From NCBI GenBank assembly GCA_964017965.1, contig CAXHNV010000001.1:248001-312000 (forward strand): 64,000 bases of DNA. Direction: 5' to 3'. This document shows, in pieces, positions 1 to 8,431 of this stretch (its first letter is position 1; each line of letters starts with the position of its first letter). Origin of the DNA: UBA2883 sp964017965. Its GTDB lineage: Bacteria > Cyanobacteriota > Vampirovibrionia > Gastranaerophilales > Gastranaerophilaceae. The notes under the pieces were generated by a model. It was not told the DNA's origin, ran no database searches, and saw only the letters and a list, made by a program, of their open reading frames with translations. Both the position numbers and the translations under genes were made by a program.

Positions 1-1
1 G

Positions 2-586
2 GACGGTATTGTAGGTTATAACGTATGTAACCGACTCTGCAAAAAACAAATTCGTTTAATGGTAGAAGAATTGAACCGATTCCCTATCCTCAGACGCGGC
101 GGAGCTTTCAGCGTAAACAAAAAATCTCCGCAAGCCTCTATGGAAGCTTTAAAATATTCCGTTGACGCAATGGGTAATCTTAATAATATTTTATACTTGT
201 TCCCGCAAGGTATAATTAGACCGCCATATTTCAGACCGATAGAGTTTCAAACCGGTTTGTCATACATAGCTCAAAAAGCTGTTAAAAAATATGGCAAGGT
301 TAACCTTATACCGTTAGCTGTCGATTATTTATTCTTACGCGATAACAGACCGGAAGTCTGGGTAGAATTTGGAGATGTTATAGAGCTTTCTGACGCTAAA
401 ATCGATAGAAAAGAATACGCAGAATATCTTGCTAAAACACTTGAAACATTATGTGATAACCAGCTGGATAATATCTCTCATGCCAGATTCGACGGATACG
501 AGACCCTGTTCCAACAAAAACTCAAATGGTATAGAGCGTTCGAACAACACCTCAAAAAAATCAAAGAATCCGCTATAAAGAAATAA
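2..586 (+). CDS. Lysophospholipid acyltransferase family protein (PlsC-like), 5'-truncated by window edge
   Basis: The frame is open from the first bases of the window, so the N-terminal part, including the expected catalytic HX4D motif, lies upstream. What remains reads through a PlsC-like segment: a stretch ending in RRGGAFSVNK, then LFPQGIIRPP, which corresponds to the FPEGTR-type motif that binds the glycerol phosphate (Q replaces E here), then a conserved P-L-A-V-D-Y strand. The family transfers an acyl chain to a lysophospholipid or related acceptor at the inner membrane. The C-terminal tail (about residues 150-195) is basic and probably helical. The first internal ATG (position 59) is not the true start. 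Acceptor specificity cannot be told from this fragment; a glycolipid or carotenoid acyltransferase of the same fold is possible. Confidence 0.75.
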   Translation, partial: DGIVGYNVCNRLCKKQIRLMVEELNRFPILRRGGAFSVNKKSPQASMEALKYSVDAMGNLNNILYLFPQGIIRPPYFRPIEFQTGLSYIAQKAVKKYGKVNLIPLAVDYLFLRDNRPEVWVEFGDVIELSDAKIDRKEYAEYLAKTLETLCDNQLDNISHARFDGYETLFQQKLKWYRAFEQHLKKIKESAIKK

Positions 587-592
587 TAAAAC

Positions 593-613
593 GCCGTCAG
601 ATAAACTAACGGC
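593..613 (-). terminator. Hairpin between convergent genes, terminator of the outer-membrane efflux gene
   Basis: Arms GCCGTCAG and CTAACGGC with a 5-nt loop. Read on the minus strand, one position becomes a U-G pair, giving an 8-bp stem followed by GTTTTATT, so it suits the minus-strand efflux gene better than the plus-strand acyltransferase. Confidence 0.55.
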
Positions 614-650
614 TCGGATGAAAATATCTAATATTTGGAATTTGGATTCT

Positions 651-2099
651 TTAGTATTTTGCGCCTGTTACCTTGTATAAGTTAATCTTATCAAGCATAC
701 AATCTATTGTGTTTGACGCAATAAGGTTTTCTATCGTTAGCAGGTTCTCTTGCATTTGATACAAGTCTAACTTAGAAATAACACCCTCGTTATATTTCTT
801 TTGAGATAAAGAATAGTCCTTTTTCTCTAATCTCAAATGTTCTTTATTCTGGTTAAGTTTCTGGTTATTCAATCTTGAAGCATAAAGAGCGTCGTTAATC
901 TCTTGAATAGCAACAAGATTAGTTTTTTGGTATTCTTTGAGCGCTTTTTCAAGCTTAATCTTGTTTATCTTCAAGTTAGCAATTCTGGCACCACCTGTGA
1001 ACAAAGGCAAAGCTGCAGAACCGCCAAGATTCCACAAAGCATTGTTAGTGGTAAAAATACTGCCAAGATGTTTCGCACTAAACAAAGCCAAACCGGAAAT
1101 ACTAATCGTAGGCAAAAACTCTTTCTTTGCGACCCTAACATCAACACCTGCTTTTTTAACAAGTGCTTCTGCTCTCAAATAATCCGGTCTCTGTACAATA
1201 ATATCTGACGGGATTGTCTCCGGAGTATTATATACATATTTAATCTTGTCATAAGAGATTCTCTCAAACTCTTTAACATTCTCAGGGCTTTCACCAATAA
1301 GAACAGCTAATTGGTTCAACAACTCGATTCTTTGACGTTTCAAGTCAACCAAATCACTCTGTCCTGCAATATAAAGCTTTTGAGCCTTAATCATATCACT
1401 GGTTGAAACAACACCCTCTTTATTACTTAAAGCCATAAGCTCATAAATGCTTTTTCTGAGTTTAACAATATCATTTTGAAGCGAAATCGCTTTATCAAGT
1501 CTGACAATATTATAGTAAACAGTACCCACAGACGAAACAATAGCTATATAAGTAGCTCTTTCATCACTGATACTAGCCTGATAAAGTTTGCGTACAGAAG
1601 TAGTCTTATCATGGTTTTTCAAGAAAATATCAGCTTCATAACTAGCCATAAAAGGTACGCCCATACCGTGACCGTTACGAGGAAGACCTTCCATAGACTT
1701 AGGGAACCCGATTACACCCATGCCAAACTGACCACTAACTTGCGGCAATTCATTCGCCATCTGTGCACGAACATTTTGAAAATACTCATCACACGTCAAA
1801 GACGCAATCTTCAAATCAAAGTTATGCGCCATTGCTTTATTAATATACGCAGTAAGGTACTCATCGTTCATAGACTCCCACCACGCTAAATTAATATACT
1901 CAAATCTATTTTTAGTTCTCAATTTTCTATAAGGAACATCTTTTTTCTTAGTAATATCTTTATATAAAGCCTTATCAGCTTTCTGTTCCTGTTTAACAGC
2001 GTCGCTTTTCTCAACACCCATCTTAAAAAACGCTTGAGCAGGTAACATTTGTAACCCCACAATACTTGCTAACATACACGCTGATATAAATTTTTTCAT
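651..2099 (-). CDS. TolC/OprM-type outer-membrane efflux protein
   Basis: About 482 residues. I chose the ATG at 2099 because GGAGAA precedes it and the protein then starts with a clean type I signal peptide (MKKFISACMLASIVGLQMLPAQA, cleavage after AQA); there is no lipobox cysteine. The rest has the outer-membrane efflux protein layout: two related long-helix halves (roughly 70-260 and 280-480), with the inter-repeat GESPEN and the family motif around QRPDYLRAEALVKKAGVDVRVAKKEFLP. Such proteins form the trimeric channel-tunnel that links an inner-membrane pump and adaptor to the outside. It is divergent from marR-emrA and probably forms the outer part of that pump. The shared palindrome at 2150-2165 suggests MarR control. 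Confidence 0.88.
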   Translation of the reverse strand: MKKFISACMLASIVGLQMLPAQAFFKMGVEKSDAVKQEQKADKALYKDITKKKDVPYRKLRTKNRFEYINLAWWESMNDEYLTAYINKAMAHNFDLKIASLTCDEYFQNVRAQMANELPQVSGQFGMGVIGFPKSMEGLPRNGHGMGVPFMASYEADIFLKNHDKTTSVRKLYQASISDERATYIAIVSSVGTVYYNIVRLDKAISLQNDIVKLRKSIYELMALSNKEGVVSTSDMIKAQKLYIAGQSDLVDLKRQRIELLNQLAVLIGESPENVKEFERISYDKIKYVYNTPETIPSDIIVQRPDYLRAEALVKKAGVDVRVAKKEFLPTISISGLALFSAKHLGSIFTTNNALWNLGGSAALPLFTGGARIANLKINKIKLEKALKEYQKTNLVAIQEINDALYASRLNNQKLNQNKEHLRLEKKDYSLSQKKYNEGVISKLDLYQMQENLLTIENLIASNTIDCMLDKINLYKVTGAKY

Positions 2100-2149
2100 A
2101 TTCTTCTCCAAGCTCTTGAATTTTTTCTTAAATGATGATACCATAATAA

Positions 2150-2165
2150 TGTTGCAAATGCAACA
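2150..2165. promoter_or_regulatory. Palindromic operator in the marR/efflux divergent region
   Basis: TGTTGCAAATGCAACA consists of perfect 7-bp arms around AA. It overlaps the candidate -35 of the marR promoter and lies just downstream of the predicted start of the minus-strand efflux transcript. The GTTGC/GCAAC arms and position fit a MarR-dimer site controlling both directions. That the MarR encoded at 2216 binds it is inference from position. Confidence 0.65.
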
Positions 2166-2180
2166 CATAAAACTTAATAT
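2152..2180 (+). promoter_or_regulatory. Candidate marR-emrA promoter
   Basis: TTGCAA (2152-2157), 17-bp spacer, TAATAT (2175-2180). The -35 box is inside the palindromic operator, which would give autorepression. The -10 match is only 4 of 6. Confidence 0.4.
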
Positions 2181-2181
2181 T

Positions 2182-2210
2182 ATTATAGCAGTATTTTAGA
2201 ATGGAATCAA
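2182..2210 (-). promoter_or_regulatory. Sigma70-type promoter for the outer-membrane efflux gene
   Basis: On the minus strand TTGATT (2210-2205), 17-bp spacer, TATAAT (2187-2182). The predicted start is near 2175, so the palindrome at 2150-2165 would lie at about +10 to +25, a position where a bound repressor would block elongation. Confidence 0.6.
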
Positions 2211-2215
2211 AATAG

Positions 2216-2671
2216 ATGGATAAGTACACAGATTCAATGTATTACCAGATTAAACTCACAGAAAAATTATGTAAAATTTTCTGTAAACAACTGGAAGAAA
2301 CTTTAAATTTGCCACTTACTATGGATGAATTTACAATGTTAAATATTATCAAGGAACATAACGGCGACATTCATCAAAGAGATATAGCAAAGATGTTGTT
2401 CAAAGATAGAGCCAATACTGGTAAGATGTTGAATAAGCTTGAAGAAAAAGGTTATATTTCAAGAAAAGAAGAGACTAGAAACAAACGTCAGGTAAATATC
2501 TTAACAGTCACTGATGAGGGGCTGGAAGTTTTAAAAATGATACGCTCCGAGATTGATCCAATATTTGAAAGAATGGAAAAAAGGATTTCAAAGGAAGAAG
2601 AAGCAGTGGCTAAAAGACACATGCAAAATGTAAGAGACGTAATAACAGAATCAATAGAAATAGATATATAG
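2216..2671 (+). CDS. MarR-family transcriptional regulator
   Basis: 151 residues, the usual MarR length. The middle shows the winged-helix pattern: an N-terminal dimer helix, then LTMDEFTMLNIIKEHNGDIHQRDIAKMLF (helix-turn-helix lead-in), the recognition helix RANTGKMLNKLEEKGYI, and the beta-wing SRKEETRNKRQVNILTVTDEG. MarR proteins are dimers that usually repress efflux genes and release DNA on binding phenolic or hydrophobic compounds. It is followed 9 bp later by the emrA-like gene in the same direction and faces the outer-membrane efflux gene across 116 bp. A palindrome there is the likely operator. Inducer unknown. Confidence 0.9.
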   Translation: MDKYTDSMYYQIKLTEKLCKIFCKQLEETLNLPLTMDEFTMLNIIKEHNGDIHQRDIAKMLFKDRANTGKMLNKLEEKGYISRKEETRNKRQVNILTVTDEGLEVLKMIRSEIDPIFERMEKRISKEEEAVAKRHMQNVRDVITESIEIDI

Positions 2672-2680
2672 AGGTAAAAA

Positions 2681-3631
2681 ATGGAAGAAAAGAAAAAAAG
2701 ACGAATTATTATTGCTGTAGCAAGCGTTGCGGCAGTATTGGCAGGTTTATTTGTATTTGATATGACAAGATACGAATCAACTGACGACGCTTATGTAGAA
2801 ACAACAACTGTAAGCGTTGCACCAAAAGTATCAGGTGAAATCATAGAGGTTTACGTAAAAGATAATGATTATGTAAAAGCAGGTCAACCGATTGCCAGGA
2901 TTGATGACAGAGATTATCAGGTAGCGTTTGAACAGGCAGAAGCAGCTTATCAGAGAAAAATCTTAGACCAGAAGAACGCAAAAGCCAACCTTGAAGCTGT
3001 AAACTCTGAAATAGCGGTAGCTAAAAAGGATGTTGAAAGATACACTAACCTTTACGCTGCAGGCGCTGTTTCAAAACAAACACTTGATAACGCAAAAACA
3101 AGATATGCAAACCTTTGTGCTAACCAAACACAAGCATCACAAAATATCTTTTCATCCGGTAACAATGTTGCTGACGCTGATTTAAAAGCGTTGAAAGCTC
3201 AGCGTGACGCAGCAGCGCTTCACCTTTCATACACTACGATATATGCGTCAATGGACGGAACAGTATCTTCAAAACGTGTTGAAAAAGGTATGCAGGTTAC
3301 AGCGGGTTCACCGTTGTTCACACTTGTTCCTAACGAGGTTTGGGTTGTTGCTAACTTCAAAGAAACACAACTTCAACACATGCGTCCGGGAATGCCTGTT
3401 ACTATGAAGATTGATACTTATCCTAACCACAAGTTTAAGGGTAAAATCGACAGTATCCAAAGAAGTTCAGGCGCAAAATCAAGCTTGTTCCCACCTGAAA
3501 ACGCGGTTGGTTCTTTCGTAAAAATCGTCCAAAGAATCCCTGTAAAGATTGTTTTCACTGACAAAAACGATTTAGCAAAATATATGATTGCTCCTGGTAT
3601 GTCAGTTGAACCTAAGGTTCGGGTAAAGTAA
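2681..3631 (+). CDS. emrA: EmrA/HlyD-family membrane fusion protein
   Basis: 316 residues. It has a basic N-terminus and one transmembrane helix (about 8-27), then the EmrA signature STDDAYVETTTVSVAPKVSG, a biotinyl-lipoyl-like lobe (VKAGQPIARIDDRDY), a coiled-coil hairpin (about 85-170) and a beta-barrel domain with VVANFKETQLQHMRPG. This adaptor bridges an MFS drug pump such as EmrB in the inner membrane to a TolC-like channel. SD GAGGT lies close to the ATG, and it is 9 bp downstream of marR. Oddly, no EmrB-type permease follows; the next gene is DUF378. The outer-membrane partner is probably the divergent gene at 651-2099, and the pump must lie elsewhere in the genome. Confidence 0.9.
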   Translation: MEEKKKRRIIIAVASVAAVLAGLFVFDMTRYESTDDAYVETTTVSVAPKVSGEIIEVYVKDNDYVKAGQPIARIDDRDYQVAFEQAEAAYQRKILDQKNAKANLEAVNSEIAVAKKDVERYTNLYAAGAVSKQTLDNAKTRYANLCANQTQASQNIFSSGNNVADADLKALKAQRDAAALHLSYTTIYASMDGTVSSKRVEKGMQVTAGSPLFTLVPNEVWVVANFKETQLQHMRPGMPVTMKIDTYPNHKFKGKIDSIQRSSGAKSSLFPPENAVGSFVKIVQRIPVKIVFTDKNDLAKYMIAPGMSVEPKVRVK

Positions 3632-3702
3632 TCTAGCTCAACTGTCGGATAAAAATTTTAACAATATACATTATAACTTCCATATATATAAAGGAGGTTA
3701 TA

Positions 3703-3924
3703 ATGTATAAATTTTTAAAAGTTACATCATTTATTCTTGTTCTTATAGGTGCTTTAAACTGGGGCTTAGTTGGATTCTTCAAGTTCAACCTTGTGTCTCA
3801 CTTATTCGGTGAAATGTCAGCATTAACAAGAATAATATATTGTTTAGTTGGTTTATCAGCGATTGTATCAGGAATCACTGCATACATCTGCCACAAAAGA
3901 CATCATCATCACGACTACATGTAA
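3703..3924 (+). CDS. DUF378 family small membrane protein
   Basis: 73 residues with an ideal SD (AAAGGAGG) 7 nt before the ATG. Two hydrophobic helices (about 7-28 and 42-62) flank the DUF378 signature GALNWGLVGFF. The C-terminus is CHKRHHHHDYM, a His-rich tail that might bind metal or simply face the cytoplasm. Function of the family is unknown. It could be read with emrA (71 bp gap) or from its own AT-rich promoter region; a hairpin follows the stop. Confidence 0.8.
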   Translation: MYKFLKVTSFILVLIGALNWGLVGFFKFNLVSHLFGEMSALTRIIYCLVGLSAIVSGITAYICHKRHHHHDYM

Positions 3925-3929
3925 AAACC

Positions 3930-3961
3930 TTTAACGACCTGACATCAGTCAGGTCGTTAAA
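3930..3961 (-). terminator. Intrinsic terminator of rnpB
   Basis: Perfect 13-bp arms TTTAACGACCTGA / TCAGGTCGTTAAA with a 6-nt loop. On the minus strand the stem is followed by GGTTTTT, right after the 3' end of RNase P RNA. It also sits just past the DUF378 stop and may work in both directions. Confidence 0.8.
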
Positions 3962-3963
3962 TA

Positions 3964-4312
3964 TAAAGCAGCTCATAAGCCGTGTTCTGTTTCTAGGCAA
4001 TCATCTGTCTGGTATTACGATTACTCGTAATCTCTAGCGATTCTTCCGAGGTAGGCGAACAACCGTTATAGCCCTCGATTCAATCTTGCATTCGGTCTGG
4101 GTTTACCTAGCTGATACCTCTCGATATCACTGGTGAAGCTCTTAACTCACCGTTGCACCATCGCCTGTGGTCTTGGACCCATCGGCAGTCTACATTTCTG
4201 TGGCACTTTCCACCGGCTCGCGCCGTCCGGAGTTTCTCCGGAGACCTGTTCTTGAATGCACGGACTTTCCTCACTTATAAATTCATAATAAGCGCGATTA
4301 CCCGACTGCTTT
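3964..4312 (-). ncRNA. rnpB: RNase P RNA (type A)
   Basis: About 349 nt. Read on the minus strand, the 5' end AAAGCAG pairs with the 3' end CTGCTTT to form P1. GAGGAAAGTCCG (CR I) follows, then the GGTAAACCC loop of P15, whose GGU pairs with tRNA CCA, and near the 3' end ACAGAACACGGCTTATGAG (CR V), which pairs with CR I to form P4. These are the universally conserved parts of bacterial RNase P RNA, the catalytic subunit that trims the 5' leader of pre-tRNA. Ends are set by P1 and may be off by a few bases. The 5' end lies only about 20 nt after the DAHP synthase stop, so its promoter must be inside that gene or transcription reads through. Confidence 0.95.
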
Positions 4313-4333
4313 ACGTTGTTAATCTTAACATAA

Positions 4334-5350
4334 TTACTCAAGCACTTCAATAAGTCTGTCCAAATGGTTCATCAAACTCTTGAACTGAGGTATAGTCAAG
4401 CTTTGAGCCCCGTCAGAGTATGCTTTATCAGGGTTGTTATGGACTTCCATCATAATCCCGTCAGCACCCGCAACAATAGCAGCCTTTGACATCGGCTCAA
4501 TCAAATATCTTTGTCCGGTAGCGTGGCTCGGGTCAACGATTATTGGTAAGTGTGAGTATTTTTTAATAACACCGACAGCCGCCAAATCAAGCACGTTTCT
4601 TGTATAACCTGAATCAAACCCCTTAATCCCGCGCTCACATAAAATAACGTTAGTATTCCCGTTATACATAATATGTTCCGCTGCAAGCAAGAACTCCTTT
4701 ATCCCCGCAGCAGGCCCGCGTTTAAGAATAACAGGTGTATTACATTTACCGATAGCTTTCAATAGTTTGAAGTTCTGCATGTTTCTTGCACCAACCTGAA
4801 TAACATCGGCATAATCACATACAAGCGGCAAATCCAATGTATCCATAACCTCTGTCACTACAAGCAGACCGGTCTCTTCTCTGGCTTTTGCAAGATACTG
4901 TAACCCTTTTTCTTCTAAACCCTGAAAGTCATACGGCGAAGTTCTCGGCTTAAAAGCACCGCCGCGCAAGAACTTAGCACCCATATCTTTAGCGGCATGC
5001 GCAACTTCCAAAAGTCCTTCTATATTTTCTTCCACACTGCAAGGCCCCGCCATAACAACAGGTCTATTCTTACCGCCAATCTTTACGCCGTTTGAAAACT
5101 CAATCACAGTATCGTCTTTTTTGGCTTCTCTGCTCGCCATTTTAAACGGGTCTTGAATAATTTTTACTGCTCTAACGCCTTCAAAAGAGTTAATAGAATG
5201 AGGTTGTACCAATCTCTTATCACCAATCGCAGCAATAACTGTCAGTACTTCACCATAGTTTATGTTGATTTTAAACTCTAAGCTTTCCAAATGTTCAACA
5301 ACGTTGTTAATCTGTTCTTTGGTAGCTCCCGGTTCCATAATGATAATCAT
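4334..5350 (-). CDS. aroF: 3-deoxy-7-phosphoheptulonate (DAHP) synthase, type I-beta with N-terminal ferredoxin-like domain
   Basis: 338 residues from the ATG at 5350, which has GGAAA 7 nt upstream. It condenses PEP and erythrose 4-phosphate, the first shikimate-pathway step. Residues 1-70 (MIIIMEPGATKEQINNVVEHLES...) form the ferredoxin-like regulatory domain seen in Thermotoga-type enzymes, where aromatic amino acids inhibit. The TIM barrel carries the substrate motifs GPCSVE, GGAFKPRTSPYDFQG, GARNMQNFKLLKAIG, LKRGPAAG and DPSHATG, and Cys in AGPCSVE is a usual metal ligand. No chorismate mutase domain. It starts 2 bp after the radA stop, so the two are likely co-transcribed and translationally coupled. 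Confidence 0.93.
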   Translation of the reverse strand: MIIIMEPGATKEQINNVVEHLESLEFKININYGEVLTVIAAIGDKRLVQPHSINSFEGVRAVKIIQDPFKMASREAKKDDTVIEFSNGVKIGGKNRPVVMAGPCSVEENIEGLLEVAHAAKDMGAKFLRGGAFKPRTSPYDFQGLEEKGLQYLAKAREETGLLVVTEVMDTLDLPLVCDYADVIQVGARNMQNFKLLKAIGKCNTPVILKRGPAAGIKEFLLAAEHIMYNGNTNVILCERGIKGFDSGYTRNVLDLAAVGVIKKYSHLPIIVDPSHATGQRYLIEPMSKAAIVAGADGIMMEVHNNPDKAYSDGAQSLTIPQFKSLMNHLDRLIEVLE

Positions 5351-5352
5351 AA

Positions 5353-6732
5353 CTAATTTCCTTTCTCTTGCGTTAAACACGCAGATATTGCATCTATTAT
5401 TCTCTTAACTTTTATAATCTCTATTCCCTTAAATTCTTCTTCAACATTATTCGATTCAGGGATAATAATCTTTTTAAACCCTAACTTAGCAACTTCTTTA
5501 ATACGTTTATCGATATGGTTAATTGCTCTAATCTCGCCTGAAAGCCCGATTTCACCAACAATCGCAGTATGAGAATCAATAACAACATCCCTAGCGCAAG
5601 TCGCAACAGCCATAGCAATCCCCAAATCCGCAGCAGGCTCCTGAATATCAAACCCGCCGATAACGTTAACGTAAACATCCTGCTTCGAAAGGTTCAAACC
5701 AACACGTTTTTCAAGTACAGCAAGTATCTGCAGCACCCTACTAAAATCAACACCGTTCGTAACCCTTCGCGGTGAAGGGTAAGGAGTAGTGCCGACAAGT
5801 GCCTGTATCTCAACAAGCATAGGACGTGTACCTTCACTTGTCACAATAATAACGCTGCCTGTCGCCTGCGATTGATTGTACTCTTTCAAGAACAGTTCAC
5901 TCGGGTTAGAAACCTCGACAAGTCCGGAATTTCCCATTTCAAAAATCCCGACCTCAGAAGTATTGCCAAACCTGTTTTTAACGGAACGCAAAATCCTGTA
6001 CGATTTATACTTATCACCCTCAAAGTGCATAACCGTATCGACCATATGTTCAAGCACCTTTGGACCTGCAATATTACCCTCTTTTGTCACATGCCCGATT
6101 ACAATCATTGTTATATTTTTGCTCTTAGCAATGTGAATCAACTCGTTACAACATTCTCGAATCTGAGAAACACTGCCCGCAGAACTCTGTATCTCAGGTG
6201 AATGAATAGCTTGAATACTGTCTACAATCACAACATCGGGAGCATACTCCAAAATCCTTGATTTAATCCCCTCAAAGTTAGTCTGAGCATAGATATAAAG
6301 GTTATCAGAATTAACCTTTAACCTGTCAGCCCGCAGCTTAACCTGACTTGCAGATTCTTCTGCTGAAATATAAAGTATTTTCTTACTACTTCCTGATAGT
6401 TCACCGCCGGTTTGTAAAAGCAGAGTCGATTTACCAATCCCGGGGTCACCCGCCAAAAGAACAACAGAACCTTGAACAAGCCCTCCGCCTAATACTCTGT
6501 CAAACTCGGAGATATTAGTAGGAACCCTTATCTCATGCCCGACTGTGACGTCCTTTATTAAAACAGGCGCCTCAGCGTTATCTATAAAACTCTTCTTATC
6601 GTCAGTACCCGGTTTTGAAACAACCTCTTCAACAAAAGTGCCCCAGCTGTTACACTCAGGACACTTTCCGATATATCTTGCTGTTTCATAACCACATTGC
6701 TGACATACATATTTTGATTTTATCTTAGCCAT
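5353..6732 (-). CDS. radA: DNA repair protein RadA
   Basis: 459 residues, full length. A four-cysteine zinc finger opens the protein (C10, C13, C24, C27), followed by a RecA-like ATPase with Walker A GDPGIGKST (95-103), the RadA-specific KNRFG motif (about 255) and a C-terminal Lon-protease-like domain without the catalytic dyad. RadA drives branch migration of recombination intermediates and helps process stalled forks. It leads the likely radA-DAHP synthase operon. Confidence 0.96.
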   Translation of the reverse strand: MAKIKSKYVCQQCGYETARYIGKCPECNSWGTFVEEVVSKPGTDDKKSFIDNAEAPVLIKDVTVGHEIRVPTNISEFDRVLGGGLVQGSVVLLAGDPGIGKSTLLLQTGGELSGSSKKILYISAEESASQVKLRADRLKVNSDNLYIYAQTNFEGIKSRILEYAPDVVIVDSIQAIHSPEIQSSAGSVSQIRECCNELIHIAKSKNITMIVIGHVTKEGNIAGPKVLEHMVDTVMHFEGDKYKSYRILRSVKNRFGNTSEVGIFEMGNSGLVEVSNPSELFLKEYNQSQATGSVIIVTSEGTRPMLVEIQALVGTTPYPSPRRVTNGVDFSRVLQILAVLEKRVGLNLSKQDVYVNVIGGFDIQEPAADLGIAMAVATCARDVVIDSHTAIVGEIGLSGEIRAINHIDKRIKEVAKLGFKKIIIPESNNVEEEFKGIEIIKVKRIIDAISACLTQEKGN

Positions 6733-6769
6733 AAGTTTTATTATAACTTAAATGCGGTTATATGACAAT

Positions 6770-7651
6770 TTATTCAGCCGCTTCTTCGGTTTCAGCCTCA
6801 GCCACCTTAGCATTTTCAGCTTTCAACTCAGCGTTTTCTGCTGCATAAGAGTTAACAAGTGCTTTTGCTGTATTAAATTGAGCTTCTTTAATACCTGAAT
6901 GAACCGCTTTCATCTTGTTAGCTTCAGAAGCGCCTTTTGCTAATACAGCACCTAAAGTACCGAATACTAACAAAGTAGGAGCGTTCTTAGCAACATATTT
7001 GCTTGCTTTCTTAACTACTGAGCCAATAGACTTCGCTACAGGTGTTTCAAGCACTTTTGCTACAGGTTTAGGCACAGAAAGTGTTTCAGCATACATCATT
7101 GCACCTGCAACAGCTCCAGGAATCTTAGTTTTCTTCAACAATGATTGTACCGGAGCTTTAGCCTTACCTAAAACTTCGCCTGCACCTTTAACAACTTTTC
7201 CACCTACTTCTGCAACTTTAGGGTTAGCCAAAGCTTTGTTTGCCAAAGCTGTCAAACCGAAGAATGCACCAACTGACGCAGCCATATTAGTTACAAGTGC
7301 TGTCATAGGGTGTTTTCTTTCTGCTTTTTCAACAGTACGGCTTGATTTTACCATTGCCTTATTAACCGCACCAACCATTGCAGGTGCTGCTAAAGCCAAT
7401 CCCCAGGTTAACCCGCTCAATAATGATCCTCTTGCCCCTTGTTTCATCGCCAATCCTGATGCGACTGCTACTAAAGGCAGTGTCTTTAATGTTGTTCCTA
7501 CACGTTTATCAAACTTTTTATTTTCATCACCGTACATACGGTTATATGTTTTTCTTGCCAAACGGTTGATTGTTTTATCGCTCGCGTTTACAAACTTTTC
7601 CGCTTTTGCTCTTTGTATATCTACTTGGTTGCCTACTGATTGAACTGACAT
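6770..7651 (-). CDS. Conserved-looking alanine-rich hypothetical protein with membrane segments
   Basis: 293 residues from the ATG at 7651; AAGGAG stands 6-7 nt upstream, so I prefer it to the in-frame GTG at 7669. Not recognised. The N-terminus (VQSVGNQVDIQRAKAEKFVNASDKTINRLARKTYNRMYG) is polar and basic. The middle has several Ala/Gly/Leu/Val-rich stretches (about 60-75, 85-100, 125-145, 230-250) that could be weak membrane helices, and the end (270-293) is a Glu/Ala-rich coiled coil. It is in line with radA but separated by 37 bp, and is divergent from the hypothetical at 7814. The long open frame on the opposite strand (6915-7643) is a codon-bias shadow of this Ala-rich gene. Confidence 0.65.
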   Translation of the reverse strand: MSVQSVGNQVDIQRAKAEKFVNASDKTINRLARKTYNRMYGDENKKFDKRVGTTLKTLPLVAVASGLAMKQGARGSLLSGLTWGLALAAPAMVGAVNKAMVKSSRTVEKAERKHPMTALVTNMAASVGAFFGLTALANKALANPKVAEVGGKVVKGAGEVLGKAKAPVQSLLKKTKIPGAVAGAMMYAETLSVPKPVAKVLETPVAKSIGSVVKKASKYVAKNAPTLLVFGTLGAVLAKGASEANKMKAVHSGIKEAQFNTAKALVNSYAAENAELKAENAKVAEAETEEAAE

Positions 7652-7813
7652 ATATAACTCCTTATACACACTATATTTATCATAATGCCTGTGAATACTT
7701 TTTTTGCTGTTTTTTATAACAATTTTTACATTTCTTAAACATGTAGCAATTTTTAGGGTAAATACAACTTTATATACATGAAAGGTTATGTATTAACATA
7801 AAGGTTTACGTGT

Positions 7814-8431
7814 ATGACAACCCCTATCTCATCAGGATTTAACAATAGCGCGCAAAACTATGCCGGAATCGGTATATATTGCAACGTTATTGACCCGAGC
7901 AAATTACCGCCGGATCATCCGTTGTTAAAAGGTAACATGCCAAACTGCACCGTTGTCGGACCTACAGGACCTCAAGCAAACTACGGTCCGGGTTATTACG
8001 TAAACAACTATGCTACTAATGCTACAACTAAAAAACGTATTACAATCTTAACAGATGAATACATCCAAAAACTAGACAAAATGCTCGATAGCGACGACAA
8101 GTCTCTCAGAGAATACGCAGCAAGCGAAGTTGTTAAAAGATTCCAGGAAGATAAAACAAGACACAAAGATAAAGCCCTTAATGCGCTTGTAAACAAAATG
8201 CTTATGGACCCTTATGATTACCGTGTAAGAGGTCGTGCCTTAACTGCAATCGATACAAACCTTGCAGGCGGTGACGATAATACTCTTGCAATCCTTGAAA
8301 AGATTTCGCAAGAACCTGAATTACAAGACCACGTTAAAGGCAAAATCGAAACTTGTAAACTTCAACTTAGTGCTAATACAACACTGGTAAATGAACCGGT
8401 GCAAAACAACCCGATAGGAAATATTGAATAA
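7814..8431 (+). CDS. Hypothetical protein, possible HEAT-like helical C-terminus
   Basis: 205 residues, not recognised. Residues 1-75 are Pro/Gly/Asn-rich and look unstructured, with no signal peptide. From about 80 the protein becomes helical: ITILTDEYIQKLDKMLDSDDKSLREYAASEVVKRFQEDK reads like a HEAT/armadillo repeat (AAxEVVKRF), with further candidates at 115-145 and 155-185. It could be a small scaffold. SD is poor (AAAGG about 10 nt upstream). Its stop overlaps the next ATG (TAATG), so the pair is almost certainly an operon. Confidence 0.65.
   Translation: MTTPISSGFNNSAQNYAGIGIYCNVIDPSKLPPDHPLLKGNMPNCTVVGPTGPQANYGPGYYVNNYATNATTKKRITILTDEYIQKLDKMLDSDDKSLREYAASEVVKRFQEDKTRHKDKALNALVNKMLMDPYDYRVRGRALTAIDTNLAGGDDNTLAILEKISQEPELQDHVKGKIETCKLQLSANTTLVNEPVQNNPIGNIE

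Noticed and set aside
4147..4353. Two short overlapping frames at the RNase P position
   Set aside because: They lie inside the conserved RNase P RNA.
6915..7643. 242-codon plus-strand frame antisense to the Ala-rich gene
   Set aside because: GCA/GCT-rich antisense shadow; the minus-strand gene has a good SD and a natural end.
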